49,318 bases of DNA from an uncultured bacterium (GCA_949291365.1 CASEVJ010000012.1:1-49318); one strand, 5' to 3'; counted from the stretch's first letter, positions 1 to 8,062 are shown. The notes: generated by a model not told the origin, from the sequence alone. Translations and numbers: made by a program.

Positions 1-2
1 CA

Positions 3-1022
3 CAGGTCAAATTGGCTCAAGGGTTGTTGCTGGGTAAAATGCAAAATATTGGATTTGCCATGCAAGACAGCGCCTTGCTTCAAACCCTTACAGAAGAAAT
101 TTTAAAATCCAATCAAATTGAAGGCCAACTATTAGACATCGAACAGGTGCGGTCCTCTATTGCCCGGCGGTTAGGACTACCTAATGAAGACATTCCCGTA
201 GATCGCAAGGTAGATGGCACGGTAGAAATGATGTTAGATGCCATCCAACACTATAACGCTCCTGTTGATAAAGCACGTTTATGCGCGTGGCATAAACATA
301 TGTTCCCGGATGGAAAAAGCGGCTTTTATACCATTCAGACGGGGAATTACCGGGATGACGCCTTAGGGCCTATGCAAGTGGTATCTGGTCCTATGGGGCA
401 AGAAAAGGTTCACTATCAAGCCCCGGATGCGCCTCTTTTAAATACCGAAATGGAAAAATTATTCCACTTTATCAATACGGATGAAATGGATAATGTCCTT
501 AAAGCCGCTATCACGCATTTGTGGTTTGTTATTTTACACCCGTTTGATGACGGCAATGGGCGTATTGCCCGTGCCTTAAGTGAATTATTATTAGCCCGGA
601 GTGAAGCCTCTGCCAACCGGTTCTATTCCATGTCATCCCAAATAGCCAAAAATCGTAAAGAATATTACAAACAATTAGAAATTACCCAACAGGGTGATTT
701 GGACATCACGGAATGGATAGAGTGGTTTTTGCAAACCCTGGAGCAGGCTATTAAAGATTCTGATGAACTTTTGAAAAATGTTTTGGCGAAAGCAACCTTT
801 TGGAAGCAACACCAAGGGGAAGCCTTTAATGACCGCCAAAGCAAAATGCTTAATATGCTGTTTGATGGGTTTAAGGGCAATTTAACCAGCACGAAGTGGG
901 CTAAAATCTGCAAATGCTCCCACGATACGGCCTCCCGCGACATAGCCGACCTGCAACAGCGCGGTATTTTAGAGAAAATTGGAGCAGGCAGAACGACACA
1001 CTATAAACTGAAACAACTATAA
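3..1022 (+). CDS. Fic family protein (adenylyltransferase-type), 5' end cut by window
   Basis: A Fic-domain protein, of a family that usually transfers AMP from ATP to a hydroxyl of a target protein. The frame is open to the left edge, and what is visible starts inside the usual N-terminal helical domain (DUF4172-like), so the start lies outside the window; the TTG at 12 is probably not the start. Numbering from 12, an inhibitory-helix motif S33-N-Q-I-E37-G38 fits the (S/T)xxxE(G/N) signature, so activity should be self-restrained. The catalytic motif HPFDDGNGRIAR begins near residue 176, with the active-site His. The last ~55 residues look like a winged helix (DTASRDIADLQQRGILEKIG), suggesting DNA binding and autoregulation. 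Its AT-rich neighbour and the tRNA scar downstream place it in an acquired segment. Family assignment is firm; the target is unknown. Confidence 0.9.
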   Translation, partial: QVKLAQGLLLGKMQNIGFAMQDSALLQTLTEEILKSNQIEGQLLDIEQVRSSIARRLGLPNEDIPVDRKVDGTVEMMLDAIQHYNAPVDKARLCAWHKHMFPDGKSGFYTIQTGNYRDDALGPMQVVSGPMGQEKVHYQAPDAPLLNTEMEKLFHFINTDEMDNVLKAAITHLWFVILHPFDDGNGRIARALSELLLARSEASANRFYSMSSQIAKNRKEYYKQLEITQQGDLDITEWIEWFLQTLEQAIKDSDELLKNVLAKATFWKQHQGEAFNDRQSKMLNMLFDGFKGNLTSTKWAKICKCSHDTASRDIADLQQRGILEKIGAGRTTHYKLKQL

Positions 1023-1052
1023 AAACCGCGACTTTAGTTGCGAGATACTTGA

Positions 1053-1162
1053 ATTTCTAAATTTGCCTATAAAATAGAAATTCATTTAAAGATATTTCTA
1101 TTTTTTGCTTAAAAATAGAAATAAAAATTGATTTATTACTAAAAAAACCCTAAAATAGAAAT
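1053..1162. repeat. Three 41-bp-phased palindromes, candidate operator array for the second fic gene
   Basis: Units begin at 1053, 1094 and 1135, exactly 41 bp apart. Each has a left half like ATTTCTA and, about 18 bp on, a right half AAAATAGAAAT (1071-1081, 1112-1122, 1152-1162, all identical). The middle unit is a perfect palindrome with 12-bp arms ATTTCTATTTTT and AAAAATAGAAAT around a 5-bp spacer (1094-1122). The left half is ATTTCTA in unit 1 and ATTACTA in unit 3. The last right half overlaps the predicted -10 box of the downstream gene. Four-turn phasing puts the sites on one DNA face. That a Fic protein's C-terminal winged helix binds here is inference. Confidence 0.7.
1128..1156 (+). 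promoter_or_regulatory. Promoter of the second fic gene
   Basis: TTGATT at 1128-1133 and TAAAAT at 1151-1156 are separated by 17 bp, each matching the sigma-70 consensus at 5 of 6 or close to it. The predicted transcript starts near 1163, giving a leader of about 15-18 nt. The -10 box lies within the third operator palindrome, consistent with repression by occlusion. Confidence 0.6.
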
Positions 1163-1177
1163 AAAATATGGGAGATA

Positions 1178-2311
1178 ATGATGACACGTTTCAATGCTGG
1201 TGTATATAGAGAGCGACTGGGTTATAAAAGTTTCTCTCCTTCTTTGATAAATAAACCTTTTGAGTTTTCAGACCCACAAATCAACATCCTTCTCGAAGAA
1301 GCAAGTCGTTCTATTGGGCAATTAAATGCCTATTCAGATTTTGAAGAAGTTAATATGGATCTCTTCATTAATATGCACATTTATAAAGAGGCTACGGTAT
1401 CAAACAAGATTGAAGGAACACAAACTACCATAGATGAGGCCGTTAAACCAGAGGAATTAGTTGTTCCCGAAAGAAGAGATGATTGGAGAGAAGTACAAAA
1501 TTATATCAAAGCCATTCATTTTGCCCAACAACAGCTAACAAAACTCCCCATTTCCACGCGGCTAATTATGTCTATTCACTCTATTCTTTTAGAAGGAGTG
1601 CGCGGAGAACATAAAAATCCAGGAGAAGTAAGAAGAAGTCAAAATTGGATTGGGGGTTCTTCTCCGAGTAATGCTTTTTTTGTGCCTCCTCATTATGAAG
1701 AACTTCCAGAATTGTTATCTGATTTAGAAAAGTTTTGGCATAATGATAAACTTCAAATACCGACTTTAATCAAAATTGCTATATTTCATTATCAATTTGA
1801 AACCTTACACCCTTTCTGTGATGGCAACGGAAGGATGGGACGCTTATTAATCCCTCTTATGTTGATGTCTTGTGGAGTATTGTCTAAACCGTCTTTATAT
1901 ATATCAAGTTTCTTTGAACAAAAAAAGGGTATATATTATGACTCTTTGACGAAGGTAAGAACCCAAAATGATTTGGAACAATGGATAAAATTCTTTTTAA
2001 CTGGAATTATTGAAACTTCCCACCAGGGAACGGTTACTTTAAAAAAATTAATTGCATATAGAAACAAAATATATGCGCAAATAAAAACTCTGGGTGGAAC
2101 CAGAACACAGAAAGCAGACAATATCATTAAGTGGATGTTTGGAAATCCTGTTGCTAACACACAAAACATCGTTGAAAAATTCCATTTTTCATATGGTATA
2201 GCCAATCGTTTGATGGGTGATTTGGAGATGCTAGGGATTCTCAAACACAAAGATACTATTTCGCATAAAAAATACTATGAGTTGAATGGTTACTTAGACC
2301 TATTCAAATAA
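1178..2311 (+). CDS. Fic family protein with C-terminal winged helix
   Basis: A 377-residue Fic/DOC-family protein with the Fic_N-type N-terminal domain. The inhibitory-helix motif S-N-K-I-E-G-T near residue 78 matches (S/T)xxxE(G/N). The catalytic motif HPFCDGNGRMGR near residues 211-222 carries the catalytic His and the nucleotide-binding GNGR, so AMP transfer to an unidentified protein is expected. The C-terminal ~65 residues (NIVEKFHFSYGIANRLMGDL) look like a winged helix. Two ATGs lie in tandem at 1178 and 1181; the GGGAG at 1170-1174 is better spaced for 1181. The gene is more AT-rich than the chromosome to the right, supporting horizontal transfer. It differs from the first Fic gene in its N-terminal domain, so the two are not recent duplicates. 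Confidence 0.92.
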   Translation: MMTRFNAGVYRERLGYKSFSPSLINKPFEFSDPQINILLEEASRSIGQLNAYSDFEEVNMDLFINMHIYKEATVSNKIEGTQTTIDEAVKPEELVVPERRDDWREVQNYIKAIHFAQQQLTKLPISTRLIMSIHSILLEGVRGEHKNPGEVRRSQNWIGGSSPSNAFFVPPHYEELPELLSDLEKFWHNDKLQIPTLIKIAIFHYQFETLHPFCDGNGRMGRLLIPLMLMSCGVLSKPSLYISSFFEQKKGIYYDSLTKVRTQNDLEQWIKFFLTGIIETSHQGTVTLKKLIAYRNKIYAQIKTLGGTRTQKADNIIKWMFGNPVANTQNIVEKFHFSYGIANRLMGDLEMLGILKHKDTISHKKYYELNGYLDLFK

Positions 2312-2315
2312 TCCC

Positions 2316-2398
2316 CCTTGGCAATATGTTGGCAGTATCCAAAAAGGCAAACCTCGAGGCATTTCTTCGTCGAGAAACATCTTTTCTAATTGCCAAGG
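2316..2398. repeat. Nested inverted repeat beside the tRNA fragment
   Basis: CCTTGGCAAT (2316-2325) and ATTGCCAAGG (2389-2398) are perfect 10-bp complements. They enclose a second pair CTCGA (2353-2357) and TCGAG (2370-2374). The element starts a few bases after the fic stop codon and ends at the start of the tRNA remnant. It could be a recombinase arm/core region of an attachment site or a small structured transcript; nothing decides between them. Confidence 0.45.
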
Positions 2399-2404
2399 CG
2401 CCTT

Positions 2405-2445
2405 TGACATAGGAAATGTCATAGGTTCAAATCCTATACTGGGCA
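2405..2445 (+). pseudogene. 3' fragment of a class II tRNA (Leu-like), probable attachment-site scar
   Basis: The 3' half of a tRNA is readable: a variable arm with stem GACAT (2406-2410) and ATGTC (2416-2420), a T arm with stem ATAGG/CCTAT around loop TTCAAAT (2421-2437), and an acceptor 3' strand ACTGGGC plus discriminator A (2438-2445). No matching 5' strand GCCCAGT, D arm or intact anticodon arm exists in the preceding 90 bases, so it is not a whole tRNA. The long variable arm and A discriminator fit Leu better than Ser. Duplicated 3' tRNA ends are typical of elements integrated by tyrosine recombinases. The intact gene should lie to the left, outside the window. Confidence 0.65.
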
Positions 2446-2450
2446 TATTT

Positions 2451-2476
2451 AAAACCACCTGAAAAGGTGGTTTTTT
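2451..2476 (+). terminator. Intrinsic terminator after the tRNA fragment
   Basis: An 8-bp stem AACCACCT/AGGTGGTT closes a GAAA tetraloop and is followed by a T run. It sits 6 nt after the tRNA remnant, where a tRNA terminator would be, and suggests that the scar kept the tRNA's native terminator. Confidence 0.85.
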
Positions 2477-2659
2477 ATTGCAAAATTCTATCAATACCTC
2501 CTTTTTTCACGCAGGTGCCACCCCATATTTTTCCAATTGCTGGCTTTTGCAGCAAAAACATTGCCAAGAACATATTGTCTGCACATAAAAATAACCCCTT
2601 TCTACACTCCCCCACACCAACCTTTAAGGCCGTACGCGGGCGAAAAATAATAAGTTTTG

Positions 2660-2665
2660 TATAAT
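2660..2665 (+). promoter_or_regulatory. Possible -10 box of the PPi-phosphofructokinase gene
   Basis: A perfect TATAAT lies 35 nt before the start codon. No good -35 hexamer is present at the usual distance, so this is only a suggestion. Confidence 0.4.
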
Positions 2666-2700
2666 TTAAATAAGATTTCCATTCTTTAGGAGATGAAGAT

Positions 2701-4389
2701 ATGGCTACAAAGAGCAATACGTCTTGCTGTTCCCCTTTGCAGCAACACCGCTGCAAATACAAACCGGTGCTGCCGGATATGCTTAAAAAAGGGCCCTGCG
2801 CCGTTAAAGTAAAAACCGGCAAAGCCACCCAAAGCGTGGCAGACCAGGCCACCGTCAAAAAAATGTTCCCCAACACCTACGGCATGCCGGAAGTGACTTT
2901 TATGAAAGGCGCCAACCCGGCCATCGGCAAAAAAGCCGTGAAAGCAGCCGTCGTGCTCTCCGGCGGACAGGCCCCGGGCGGACACAACGTAATTGCCGGT
3001 TTATTGGACGGGCTGAAAAAAGCCAACCCGAAGAATAAACTATACGGTTTTTTAGGCGGCCCCAGCGGTATTTTGGAGGGGAAATGGAAAGAAATCACCC
3101 CTAAACTTATGGAAGGATACCGCAACACCGGTGGGTTTGATCTCATTCAATCCGGCCGTACCAAAATTGAAACCGACGAACAACTGGCCACCGCTTTGGC
3201 AACCCTGAAGAAGAACAAAGTCAATGCGCTCATCATCGTCGGCGGGGACGATTCCAACACCAATGCCGGCGTACTGGCGGAATACTTTAAACAACAGGGC
3301 GCCGATATCTGCGTCATCGGCGTACCCAAAACGATTGACGGCGATTTGAAAAACGATAAAATTGAAACCTCTTTTGGTTTTGACACCGCCACCAAAATTT
3401 ATGCGGAAATGGTGGGCAATATCTGCCGCGACGTCAACTCCGCCCGCAAATACTGGCACTTTGTGCGCTTGATGGGGCGCAGTGCTTCGCACATTACGCT
3501 GGAAGTGGCGCACAAAACGCACCCCAACGTTACGTTGGTGGGCGAAGAAGTATTGGCTAAAAAAATGACGCTCAAACAGATTGTGGACGATTTGGCATCC
3601 GTCGTATCCGCACGCGCCAAAGAAGGCAAAAATTTTGGTGTGGCGCTGGTGCCGGAAGGGCTGATTGAATTTATTCCGGAAATGAAAGCCCTGATTGCCG
3701 AACTCAACGACCTGCTGGCCGACCACGAAGCGGAACTGGCCAAAATGAACACCGTGACAGAGAAAAAGGCCTTTATCATCTCCAAGCTTCCCGCCAAATT
3801 GGCCGCGCTGATGAAATCCCTGCCGGAAGGTATTGCCGCCCAGCTGATGTTAGACCGCGACCCGCACGGCAACGTACAGGTATCGTTGATTGAAACCGAA
3901 AAACTGTTGGTGGAAATGCTGCGCACCAGACTGGCGGAGCTGAAAAAAGCCGGTAAATACAATGGCAAATTCTCCGCTATTATGCATTTCTTCGGCTATG
4001 AAGGCCGCTGCGGCGTGCCCTCTACCTTTGACGCCAACTACACCTACGCACTGGGTTACAACGCCGCGGCCCTGGCCTTAAACGGCTGCAGCGGCTACTT
4101 GTCCTCCGTGCGCAAACTGACGCGCAAACCCCAGCAGTGGGAATGCGGCGGCGTGCCTCTTACGATGATGATGAACATTGAACGCCGCAAAGGCAAAGAA
4201 AAACCGGTTATCCGCAAAGCGCTGGTGGAGCTCAACGGAGAGCCGTTCAAACAGTTTGCCAAAGTGCGCCAACGCTGGGCAATGAACGATGATTACCAGT
4301 TCCCGGGCCCCATTCAATATTTTGGCCCGGCGGAAGTGACGGATATGATTACGTTCACCCTGCGCTTTGAAAGAGGCGCCAAAAAATAA
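2701..4389 (+). CDS. pfp: Pyrophosphate-dependent 6-phosphofructokinase, long form
   Basis: A 562-residue diphosphate-fructose-6-phosphate 1-phosphotransferase, catalysing reversible phosphorylation of fructose 6-phosphate with PPi in glycolysis and gluconeogenesis. Visible motifs are GGQAPGGHN from residue 88, GGPSG, GGDDSNTNA from residue 181 (the GGDD form is typical of PPi enzymes, where ATP enzymes have GGDGS), PKTIDGDLKN from residue 209 with the catalytic Asp in TIDGD, and MGRSASHITLE. Length matches the long clade related to plant PFP beta subunits. The start is set by AGGAGATG at 2688-2695 and the N-terminal match. The gene appears monocistronic, with its own terminator. PPi use is an energy-saving feature common in fermentative anaerobes. 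Confidence 0.96.
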   Translation: MATKSNTSCCSPLQQHRCKYKPVLPDMLKKGPCAVKVKTGKATQSVADQATVKKMFPNTYGMPEVTFMKGANPAIGKKAVKAAVVLSGGQAPGGHNVIAGLLDGLKKANPKNKLYGFLGGPSGILEGKWKEITPKLMEGYRNTGGFDLIQSGRTKIETDEQLATALATLKKNKVNALIIVGGDDSNTNAGVLAEYFKQQGADICVIGVPKTIDGDLKNDKIETSFGFDTATKIYAEMVGNICRDVNSARKYWHFVRLMGRSASHITLEVAHKTHPNVTLVGEEVLAKKMTLKQIVDDLASVVSARAKEGKNFGVALVPEGLIEFIPEMKALIAELNDLLADHEAELAKMNTVTEKKAFIISKLPAKLAALMKSLPEGIAAQLMLDRDPHGNVQVSLIETEKLLVEMLRTRLAELKKAGKYNGKFSAIMHFFGYEGRCGVPSTFDANYTYALGYNAAALALNGCSGYLSSVRKLTRKPQQWECGGVPLTMMMNIERRKGKEKPVIRKALVELNGEPFKQFAKVRQRWAMNDDYQFPGPIQYFGPAEVTDMITFTLRFERGAKK

Positions 4390-4405
4390 GCGTCCGCTCA
4401 TTTCG

Positions 4406-4435
4406 ATCCCCGCGCAGCAAGCGCGGGGATTTTTT
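4406..4435 (+). terminator. Intrinsic terminator of the PPi-phosphofructokinase gene
   Basis: A 10-bp GC-rich stem ATCCCCGCGC/GCGCGGGGAT with a 5-nt loop is followed by TTTTT, 16 nt after the stop codon. Confidence 0.95.
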
Positions 4436-4747
4436 ATGCTTATTTTTATGTTTATCCGGCCGCTCGCCCCTGTCAGGCAAGTACTTGCCGACCGCCGCGC
4501 AGAGCCGGGTTTCCTAGCCGGCCAATACCGCAAGCATATAAAGCCGGTATTTTGTCACGGAAATACTAGCAAAAGAGACAGAGCGGGCCCTCTGTCAGGT
4601 ATCAACACTGCGGCAAAATTCAACTCTTGCATGTAATTGTCTTCGCTCACTCCACAGCACAATTCTGCCAAACACATAAAGGCAAAATTCGTTGACAGCA
4701 CGACGGCAAAGTGTTACCATAAAGCAAAGCGATGTGCAAGGAAACCC
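4436..4747. other. Non-coding gap between pfp and manA
   Basis: No convincing gene is seen in these 312 bases. They contain a perfect 14-bp palindrome GGCAAGTACTTGCC (4476-4489), a direct repeat GGCAAAATTC at 4612-4621 and 4681-4690, and the manA promoter. The repeat copies are 69 bp apart and could be regulator sites, but there is no further evidence. Confidence 0.5.
4692..4720 (+). promoter_or_regulatory. Promoter of the mannose-6-phosphate isomerase gene
   Basis: A perfect -35 TTGACA (4692-4697) is followed after 17 bp by TACCAT (4715-4720, 4 of 6). The predicted start near 4727 leaves a 20-nt leader containing the Shine-Dalgarno AAGGAA. Confidence 0.75.
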
Positions 4748-5716
4748 ATGAATCTTTATCCGTTAAAATTCCGCCCGGTTTTTAAACGAACGATTTGGGG
4801 CGGCACCAAACTGCGCCAACTGCTGCACAAAACACTTTCCCTGGAAAACACCGGCGAAAGCTGGGAAATTTCTGCCGTTGCCGGGCAGCTTTGCACCGCC
4901 AAAAACGGCCCGTTAGCCGGGAAAGATTTGGATTTTTTATGCAAGCACTTTGGGCCGCAGCTGCTGGGAGAAAAGGTGGCTTGGCAGGCGGGAGATTCTT
5001 TTCCGCTGTTATTTAAGTTCATTGATGCAGCCCAAGATTTGTCCGTACAAGTGCACCCGGCAGACAACCCCGCCAGCGCCATTCACGGCGGGTTTGAAAA
5101 TACCAAAATGTGGTATATCCTGCAGGCAGACCCGGGCGCTTGCATCCATATTGGATTTGAAGACCCCATCACTCTGCCTGAATACGCCGCTTTGCTGCAA
5201 GAAGGGAAACTGCTGCAGCGGCTGGTGCCTTACGAAGTGCAGCCCGGGGACTGTTTTCTCATTCCTCCCGGTCGGATCTACGCCATAGGGGCCGGCATTC
5301 TGCTGGCGGAAGTGAAGCCGGTGGCCAACATTACCTACCGTTTATACGACTACCACCGCAAAGGACTGGACGGGCAAGAGCGACCTCTTCAGGCCGAACA
5401 GGCACAGCATATTATTGATTTCTCTGTCACGGAACAAGCCCGCACCCGCTATATAGCCCGCCTTAATCAACCGGTCAACGTGGCCAAGAACCCGTGTTTT
5501 ACGGTGAACGTGCTGGAACTGCAGGGGCAAATGCGGCGGGATTTAAAAGAACAGAAAAGCTTTGTCATCTATGTTTGTGTCAAAGGGCAGACCCAGCTGA
5601 CCTGCGACAGCTACACCCTGCCGCTGCAAATGGGCGAAACCGTATTAATCCCGGCCCAATGCGCCGACTGTCTGCTCCACGCTGACCAAGCCAAACTGCT
5701 GGAAATTTATGTATAA
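4748..5716 (+). CDS. manA: Class I mannose-6-phosphate isomerase homologue with altered metal site
   Basis: A 322-residue type I phosphomannose isomerase homologue, normally a zinc enzyme interconverting mannose 6-phosphate and fructose 6-phosphate. The start is the ATG preceded by AAGGAA with 4-nt spacing; the upstream in-frame extension has no family match. The fold signature is clear: FKRTIWGG near the N-terminus, QVHPAD with Q101 and H103, and TYRLYDY with R198. However, the Glu expected in the KTEMWY segment is Lys (NTKMWY, K120), and the His expected in the HAIGAG segment is Tyr (YAIGAG, Y178). Both positions are metal ligands in characterised enzymes. Either the enzyme uses an altered site or it is a regulatory or inactive homologue. 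Sugar-phosphate context (PFK beside it, PTS 10 kb on) fits a mannose role. Confidence 0.85.
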   Translation: MNLYPLKFRPVFKRTIWGGTKLRQLLHKTLSLENTGESWEISAVAGQLCTAKNGPLAGKDLDFLCKHFGPQLLGEKVAWQAGDSFPLLFKFIDAAQDLSVQVHPADNPASAIHGGFENTKMWYILQADPGACIHIGFEDPITLPEYAALLQEGKLLQRLVPYEVQPGDCFLIPPGRIYAIGAGILLAEVKPVANITYRLYDYHRKGLDGQERPLQAEQAQHIIDFSVTEQARTRYIARLNQPVNVAKNPCFTVNVLELQGQMRRDLKEQKSFVIYVCVKGQTQLTCDSYTLPLQMGETVLIPAQCADCLLHADQAKLLEIYV

Positions 5717-5803
5717 AAGTCGGCAGCAGTCAAACATACCTTTTGTTCCGCGTCCTACTCAAAGCCCATTTACCCACGCTATAAAATGATTTGCCTAACA
5801 AAT

Positions 5804-5825
5804 AGCCACCGTTTTTACGGCGGCT
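5804..5825. terminator. Weak hairpin between convergent manA and glf
   Basis: AGCCACCG (5804-5811) and CGGCGGCT (5818-5825) pair with one mismatch around a T-rich loop. It lies between two convergent genes, but there is no clear T run after the stem. Confidence 0.3.
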
Positions 5826-5898
5826 GTTTACAGATATCTCTTGCCGCAAATCCAGAGCTTGCGCCCGGAAAGTTGCTTATAAATTCTCTGCCGTATAA

Positions 5899-7014
5899 TT
5901 ATTGGATTTGCTTAAACAAATCCAATGCCGCAGAGATGGCCTGATCCATATTGTAATACTTATACGCTCCCAGCCGGCCAAAGAAATACGTATTGGGCAG
6001 TTTGACCGCTTCCTGGACATACCGTTGGTAGAGTGCGGCGGTCTGGGGATTGGAAATGGGATAGTAGGGTTCATTTTCCCCGCGTTTAAACGCCTGTGGA
6101 AATTCCACAGAAATCACTGTGGTTGGGGTTTTTTCGTCCAGAAAATGTTTATGCTCGCAAATGCGGGTAAAATCAAAATTATTGGGATAATTGGTAACTG
6201 CCGTGGGCTGATAATATTCCGTATTTTTCTGCTCTATATCAAAACGCAAGCTGCGGTAGGGCAGCGGCCCAAACTGATAATCAAAAAATTCATCAATAGG
6301 CCCTGTATAAAACAAACGCTGATATTCTATCGTATCTTTAATTTTGGCAAACGGAGTTTTCAAGCGTACGCTGATCAGCGGATTATGCAGCATGTTTTCT
6401 ATCAGGCGGGTATAGCCCTGAGCGGGAATGGCCTGATATTTATCCTGGAAATAACCGTCGTCCTTCCCCACCAACACCGGCACGCGGGCCATGACGGCAG
6501 GATCTATTTCTTCCGGGGGAATGCCCCACTGCTTTCTGGTGTATTGTTCAAAAATTTTCTCATACACATACTGCCCCACAAAGTGCAAATCTTCATCTGG
6601 CTGCTGGCGCAGTTCCATGACTGGCACTTTGACGTTATAGCCATAGGCGTCCACCAGTTTCTTTTCCAGCCGGTCGGCCAAATAGGGCGGGAACACTTGG
6701 CGCAGCGTATTTAAATTAAAAGGCAGCGTAACACGCTGGTTATCCACCCAGGCCATGGGTTTTAAGAAAAAATAATGCCAGGAAGTAAACGTACTTAAAT
6801 AATCCCAAATTTCCTTGCTGTTTGTATGGAAAATATGCGGCCCATAGCGGTGCACGGTAATGCCGGAAGAATGCTTGGAATCGTAAATATTGCCGGCTAT
6901 ATGTTCCCGCCGATCAATCACCAACACGTTTTCCTGCAGCTGGGAAGCCAGCCGCTCCGCCAGCACCGCACCGGAAATACCGGCTCCCACCACCAGATTT
7001 TTTACTTTTTCCAT
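5899..7014 (-). CDS. glf: UDP-galactopyranose mutase
   Basis: A 371-residue flavoenzyme converting UDP-galactopyranose to UDP-galactofuranose, the donor for galactofuranose in cell-surface glycans. The N-terminus VVGAGISG (G10-x-G12-x-x-G15) is the FAD-binding Rossmann motif, followed by the family's VIDRREHIAGN. Downstream matches include YGPHIFHT, KQWG, ARVPVLVGKDDGYF and the C-terminal GRLGAYKYYNMDQAI. The start has AAGGAGAAGGT immediately upstream. It lies 70 bp downstream of galE on the same strand; together they make UDP-Gal and then UDP-Galf. The surface-glycan genes at 13.5-15.4 kb could use such donors, but no galactofuranosyltransferase is identified here. Confidence 0.96.
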   Translation of the reverse strand: MEKVKNLVVGAGISGAVLAERLASQLQENVLVIDRREHIAGNIYDSKHSSGITVHRYGPHIFHTNSKEIWDYLSTFTSWHYFFLKPMAWVDNQRVTLPFNLNTLRQVFPPYLADRLEKKLVDAYGYNVKVPVMELRQQPDEDLHFVGQYVYEKIFEQYTRKQWGIPPEEIDPAVMARVPVLVGKDDGYFQDKYQAIPAQGYTRLIENMLHNPLISVRLKTPFAKIKDTIEYQRLFYTGPIDEFFDYQFGPLPYRSLRFDIEQKNTEYYQPTAVTNYPNNFDFTRICEHKHFLDEKTPTTVISVEFPQAFKRGENEPYYPISNPQTAALYQRYVQEAVKLPNTYFFGRLGAYKYYNMDQAISAALDLFKQIQ

Positions 7015-7036
7015 ACCTTCTCCTTACGCAGGCGCA

Positions 7037-7059
7037 AAGCCCTCTATCTGCAGAGGGCT
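7037..7059 (-). terminator. Weak hairpin in the galE-glf intergenic space
   Basis: AGCCCTCT (7038-7045) and AGAGGGCT (7052-7059) form an 8-bp stem with a 6-nt loop. On the minus strand it is followed only by TTTG, so it is more likely an attenuator or mRNA stabiliser between galE and glf than a full terminator. Confidence 0.35.
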
Positions 7060-7084
7060 CAAAAATCTTTTACAGCCAGATAGG

Positions 7085-8062
7085 TTAAAATCTTCTTTTT
7101 TGTTCCCAGTTCCAAGCGGTAGCAATAATATCTTCTATTTGCATATACCGGGGCTTCCAGCCCAGCACCGTTTCCGCCGGGCCATGGGCCGCGGCATAGA
7201 GCTCGGCCGGGTCTCCGGCGCGGCGCGGCGCCTGTTCCACGGGGCATTTTTTACCTGTCACTTTTTCCGCGGCGGCTATGATATCTTTGACCGAGGTCTT
7301 TACCCCAGTGCCCAGATTAACGTATCCGCTAAAGCCGTCCAGCTTCTCCAGCGCCAGGCGGTGGGCCGAGGCCAAATCTTCCACATGGATATAGTCACGC
7401 AGACAGGTGCCGTCCGGGGTGGGATAATCCGCCCCAAACACCTTAATACACGGGCGTTTGCCTTGTATGGCCTGCAACACCAGCGGGATTAAATGGGTTT
7501 CGGGATTATGGGATTCGCCAATGCTGCCGTCCGCCGCGGCGCCGGCGGCATTGAAATAACGCAAAGCCGCGTACTTTAAACCGTAAGCGCGGGCATAATC
7601 GGCAAAGGCCTGTTCAATCATCAGTTTGGTGCGGCCATAGGGGTTAATGGGGCTTTGCGGATGTTTTTCATCAATGGGCGTATAATGCGGTTCCCCATAG
7701 GTGGCGCAGGTACTGGAAAAAACGATTTTCTGTACGCCGTGGTTTTTCATGGCTGCCAGCAAATTTAGTGTACCGGCCACATTGTTCTGATAATATTTTT
7801 GCGGATCGGTCACGCTTTCCCCTACATACGCATAGGCGGCAAAATGCAGTACGGCCTCAAAATCATATTTAGAAAAAAGCGCCTCCAGCGAAGCGGGCTC
7901 TGCTAAATCGGCCTTTTCAAAAGCCGCCGCTTCCGCCACGGCTTCCCGGTGGCCATATACCAAATTGTCCGCCACCACGCAGTCATACCCTTTCTCTACC
8001 AGATGTTTTACAGCATGCGAACCGATATATCCGGCTCCGCCCATAACCAGTATCTTTTTCAT
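7085..8062 (-). CDS. galE: UDP-glucose 4-epimerase
   Basis: A 325-residue extended short-chain dehydrogenase interconverting UDP-glucose and UDP-galactose. From the chosen ATG, GGAGYIGSH (residues 8-16) is the NAD-binding motif, S116-S117-T118 contains the catalytic Ser/Thr region, and Y142-x3-K146 (YGRTK) is the catalytic pair. RYFNAAGA and LRDYIHVEDLA are family signatures. The start at 8062 is set by homology and an AAGGGG Shine-Dalgarno 7 nt upstream; the longer frame has an unrelated leader. It is the first gene of the galE-glf pair and supplies UDP-Gal to the mutase. Confidence 0.96.
   Translation of the reverse strand: MKKILVMGGAGYIGSHAVKHLVEKGYDCVVADNLVYGHREAVAEAAAFEKADLAEPASLEALFSKYDFEAVLHFAAYAYVGESVTDPQKYYQNNVAGTLNLLAAMKNHGVQKIVFSSTCATYGEPHYTPIDEKHPQSPINPYGRTKLMIEQAFADYARAYGLKYAALRYFNAAGAAADGSIGESHNPETHLIPLVLQAIQGKRPCIKVFGADYPTPDGTCLRDYIHVEDLASAHRLALEKLDGFSGYVNLGTGVKTSVKDIIAAAEKVTGKKCPVEQAPRRAGDPAELYAAAHGPAETVLGWKPRYMQIEDIIATAWNWEQKRRF

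Noticed and set aside
2361..2446. A complete tRNA-Leu
   Set aside because: The acceptor 5' strand, D arm and anticodon arm are missing from the ~90 bases upstream, so only a 3' fragment is present.
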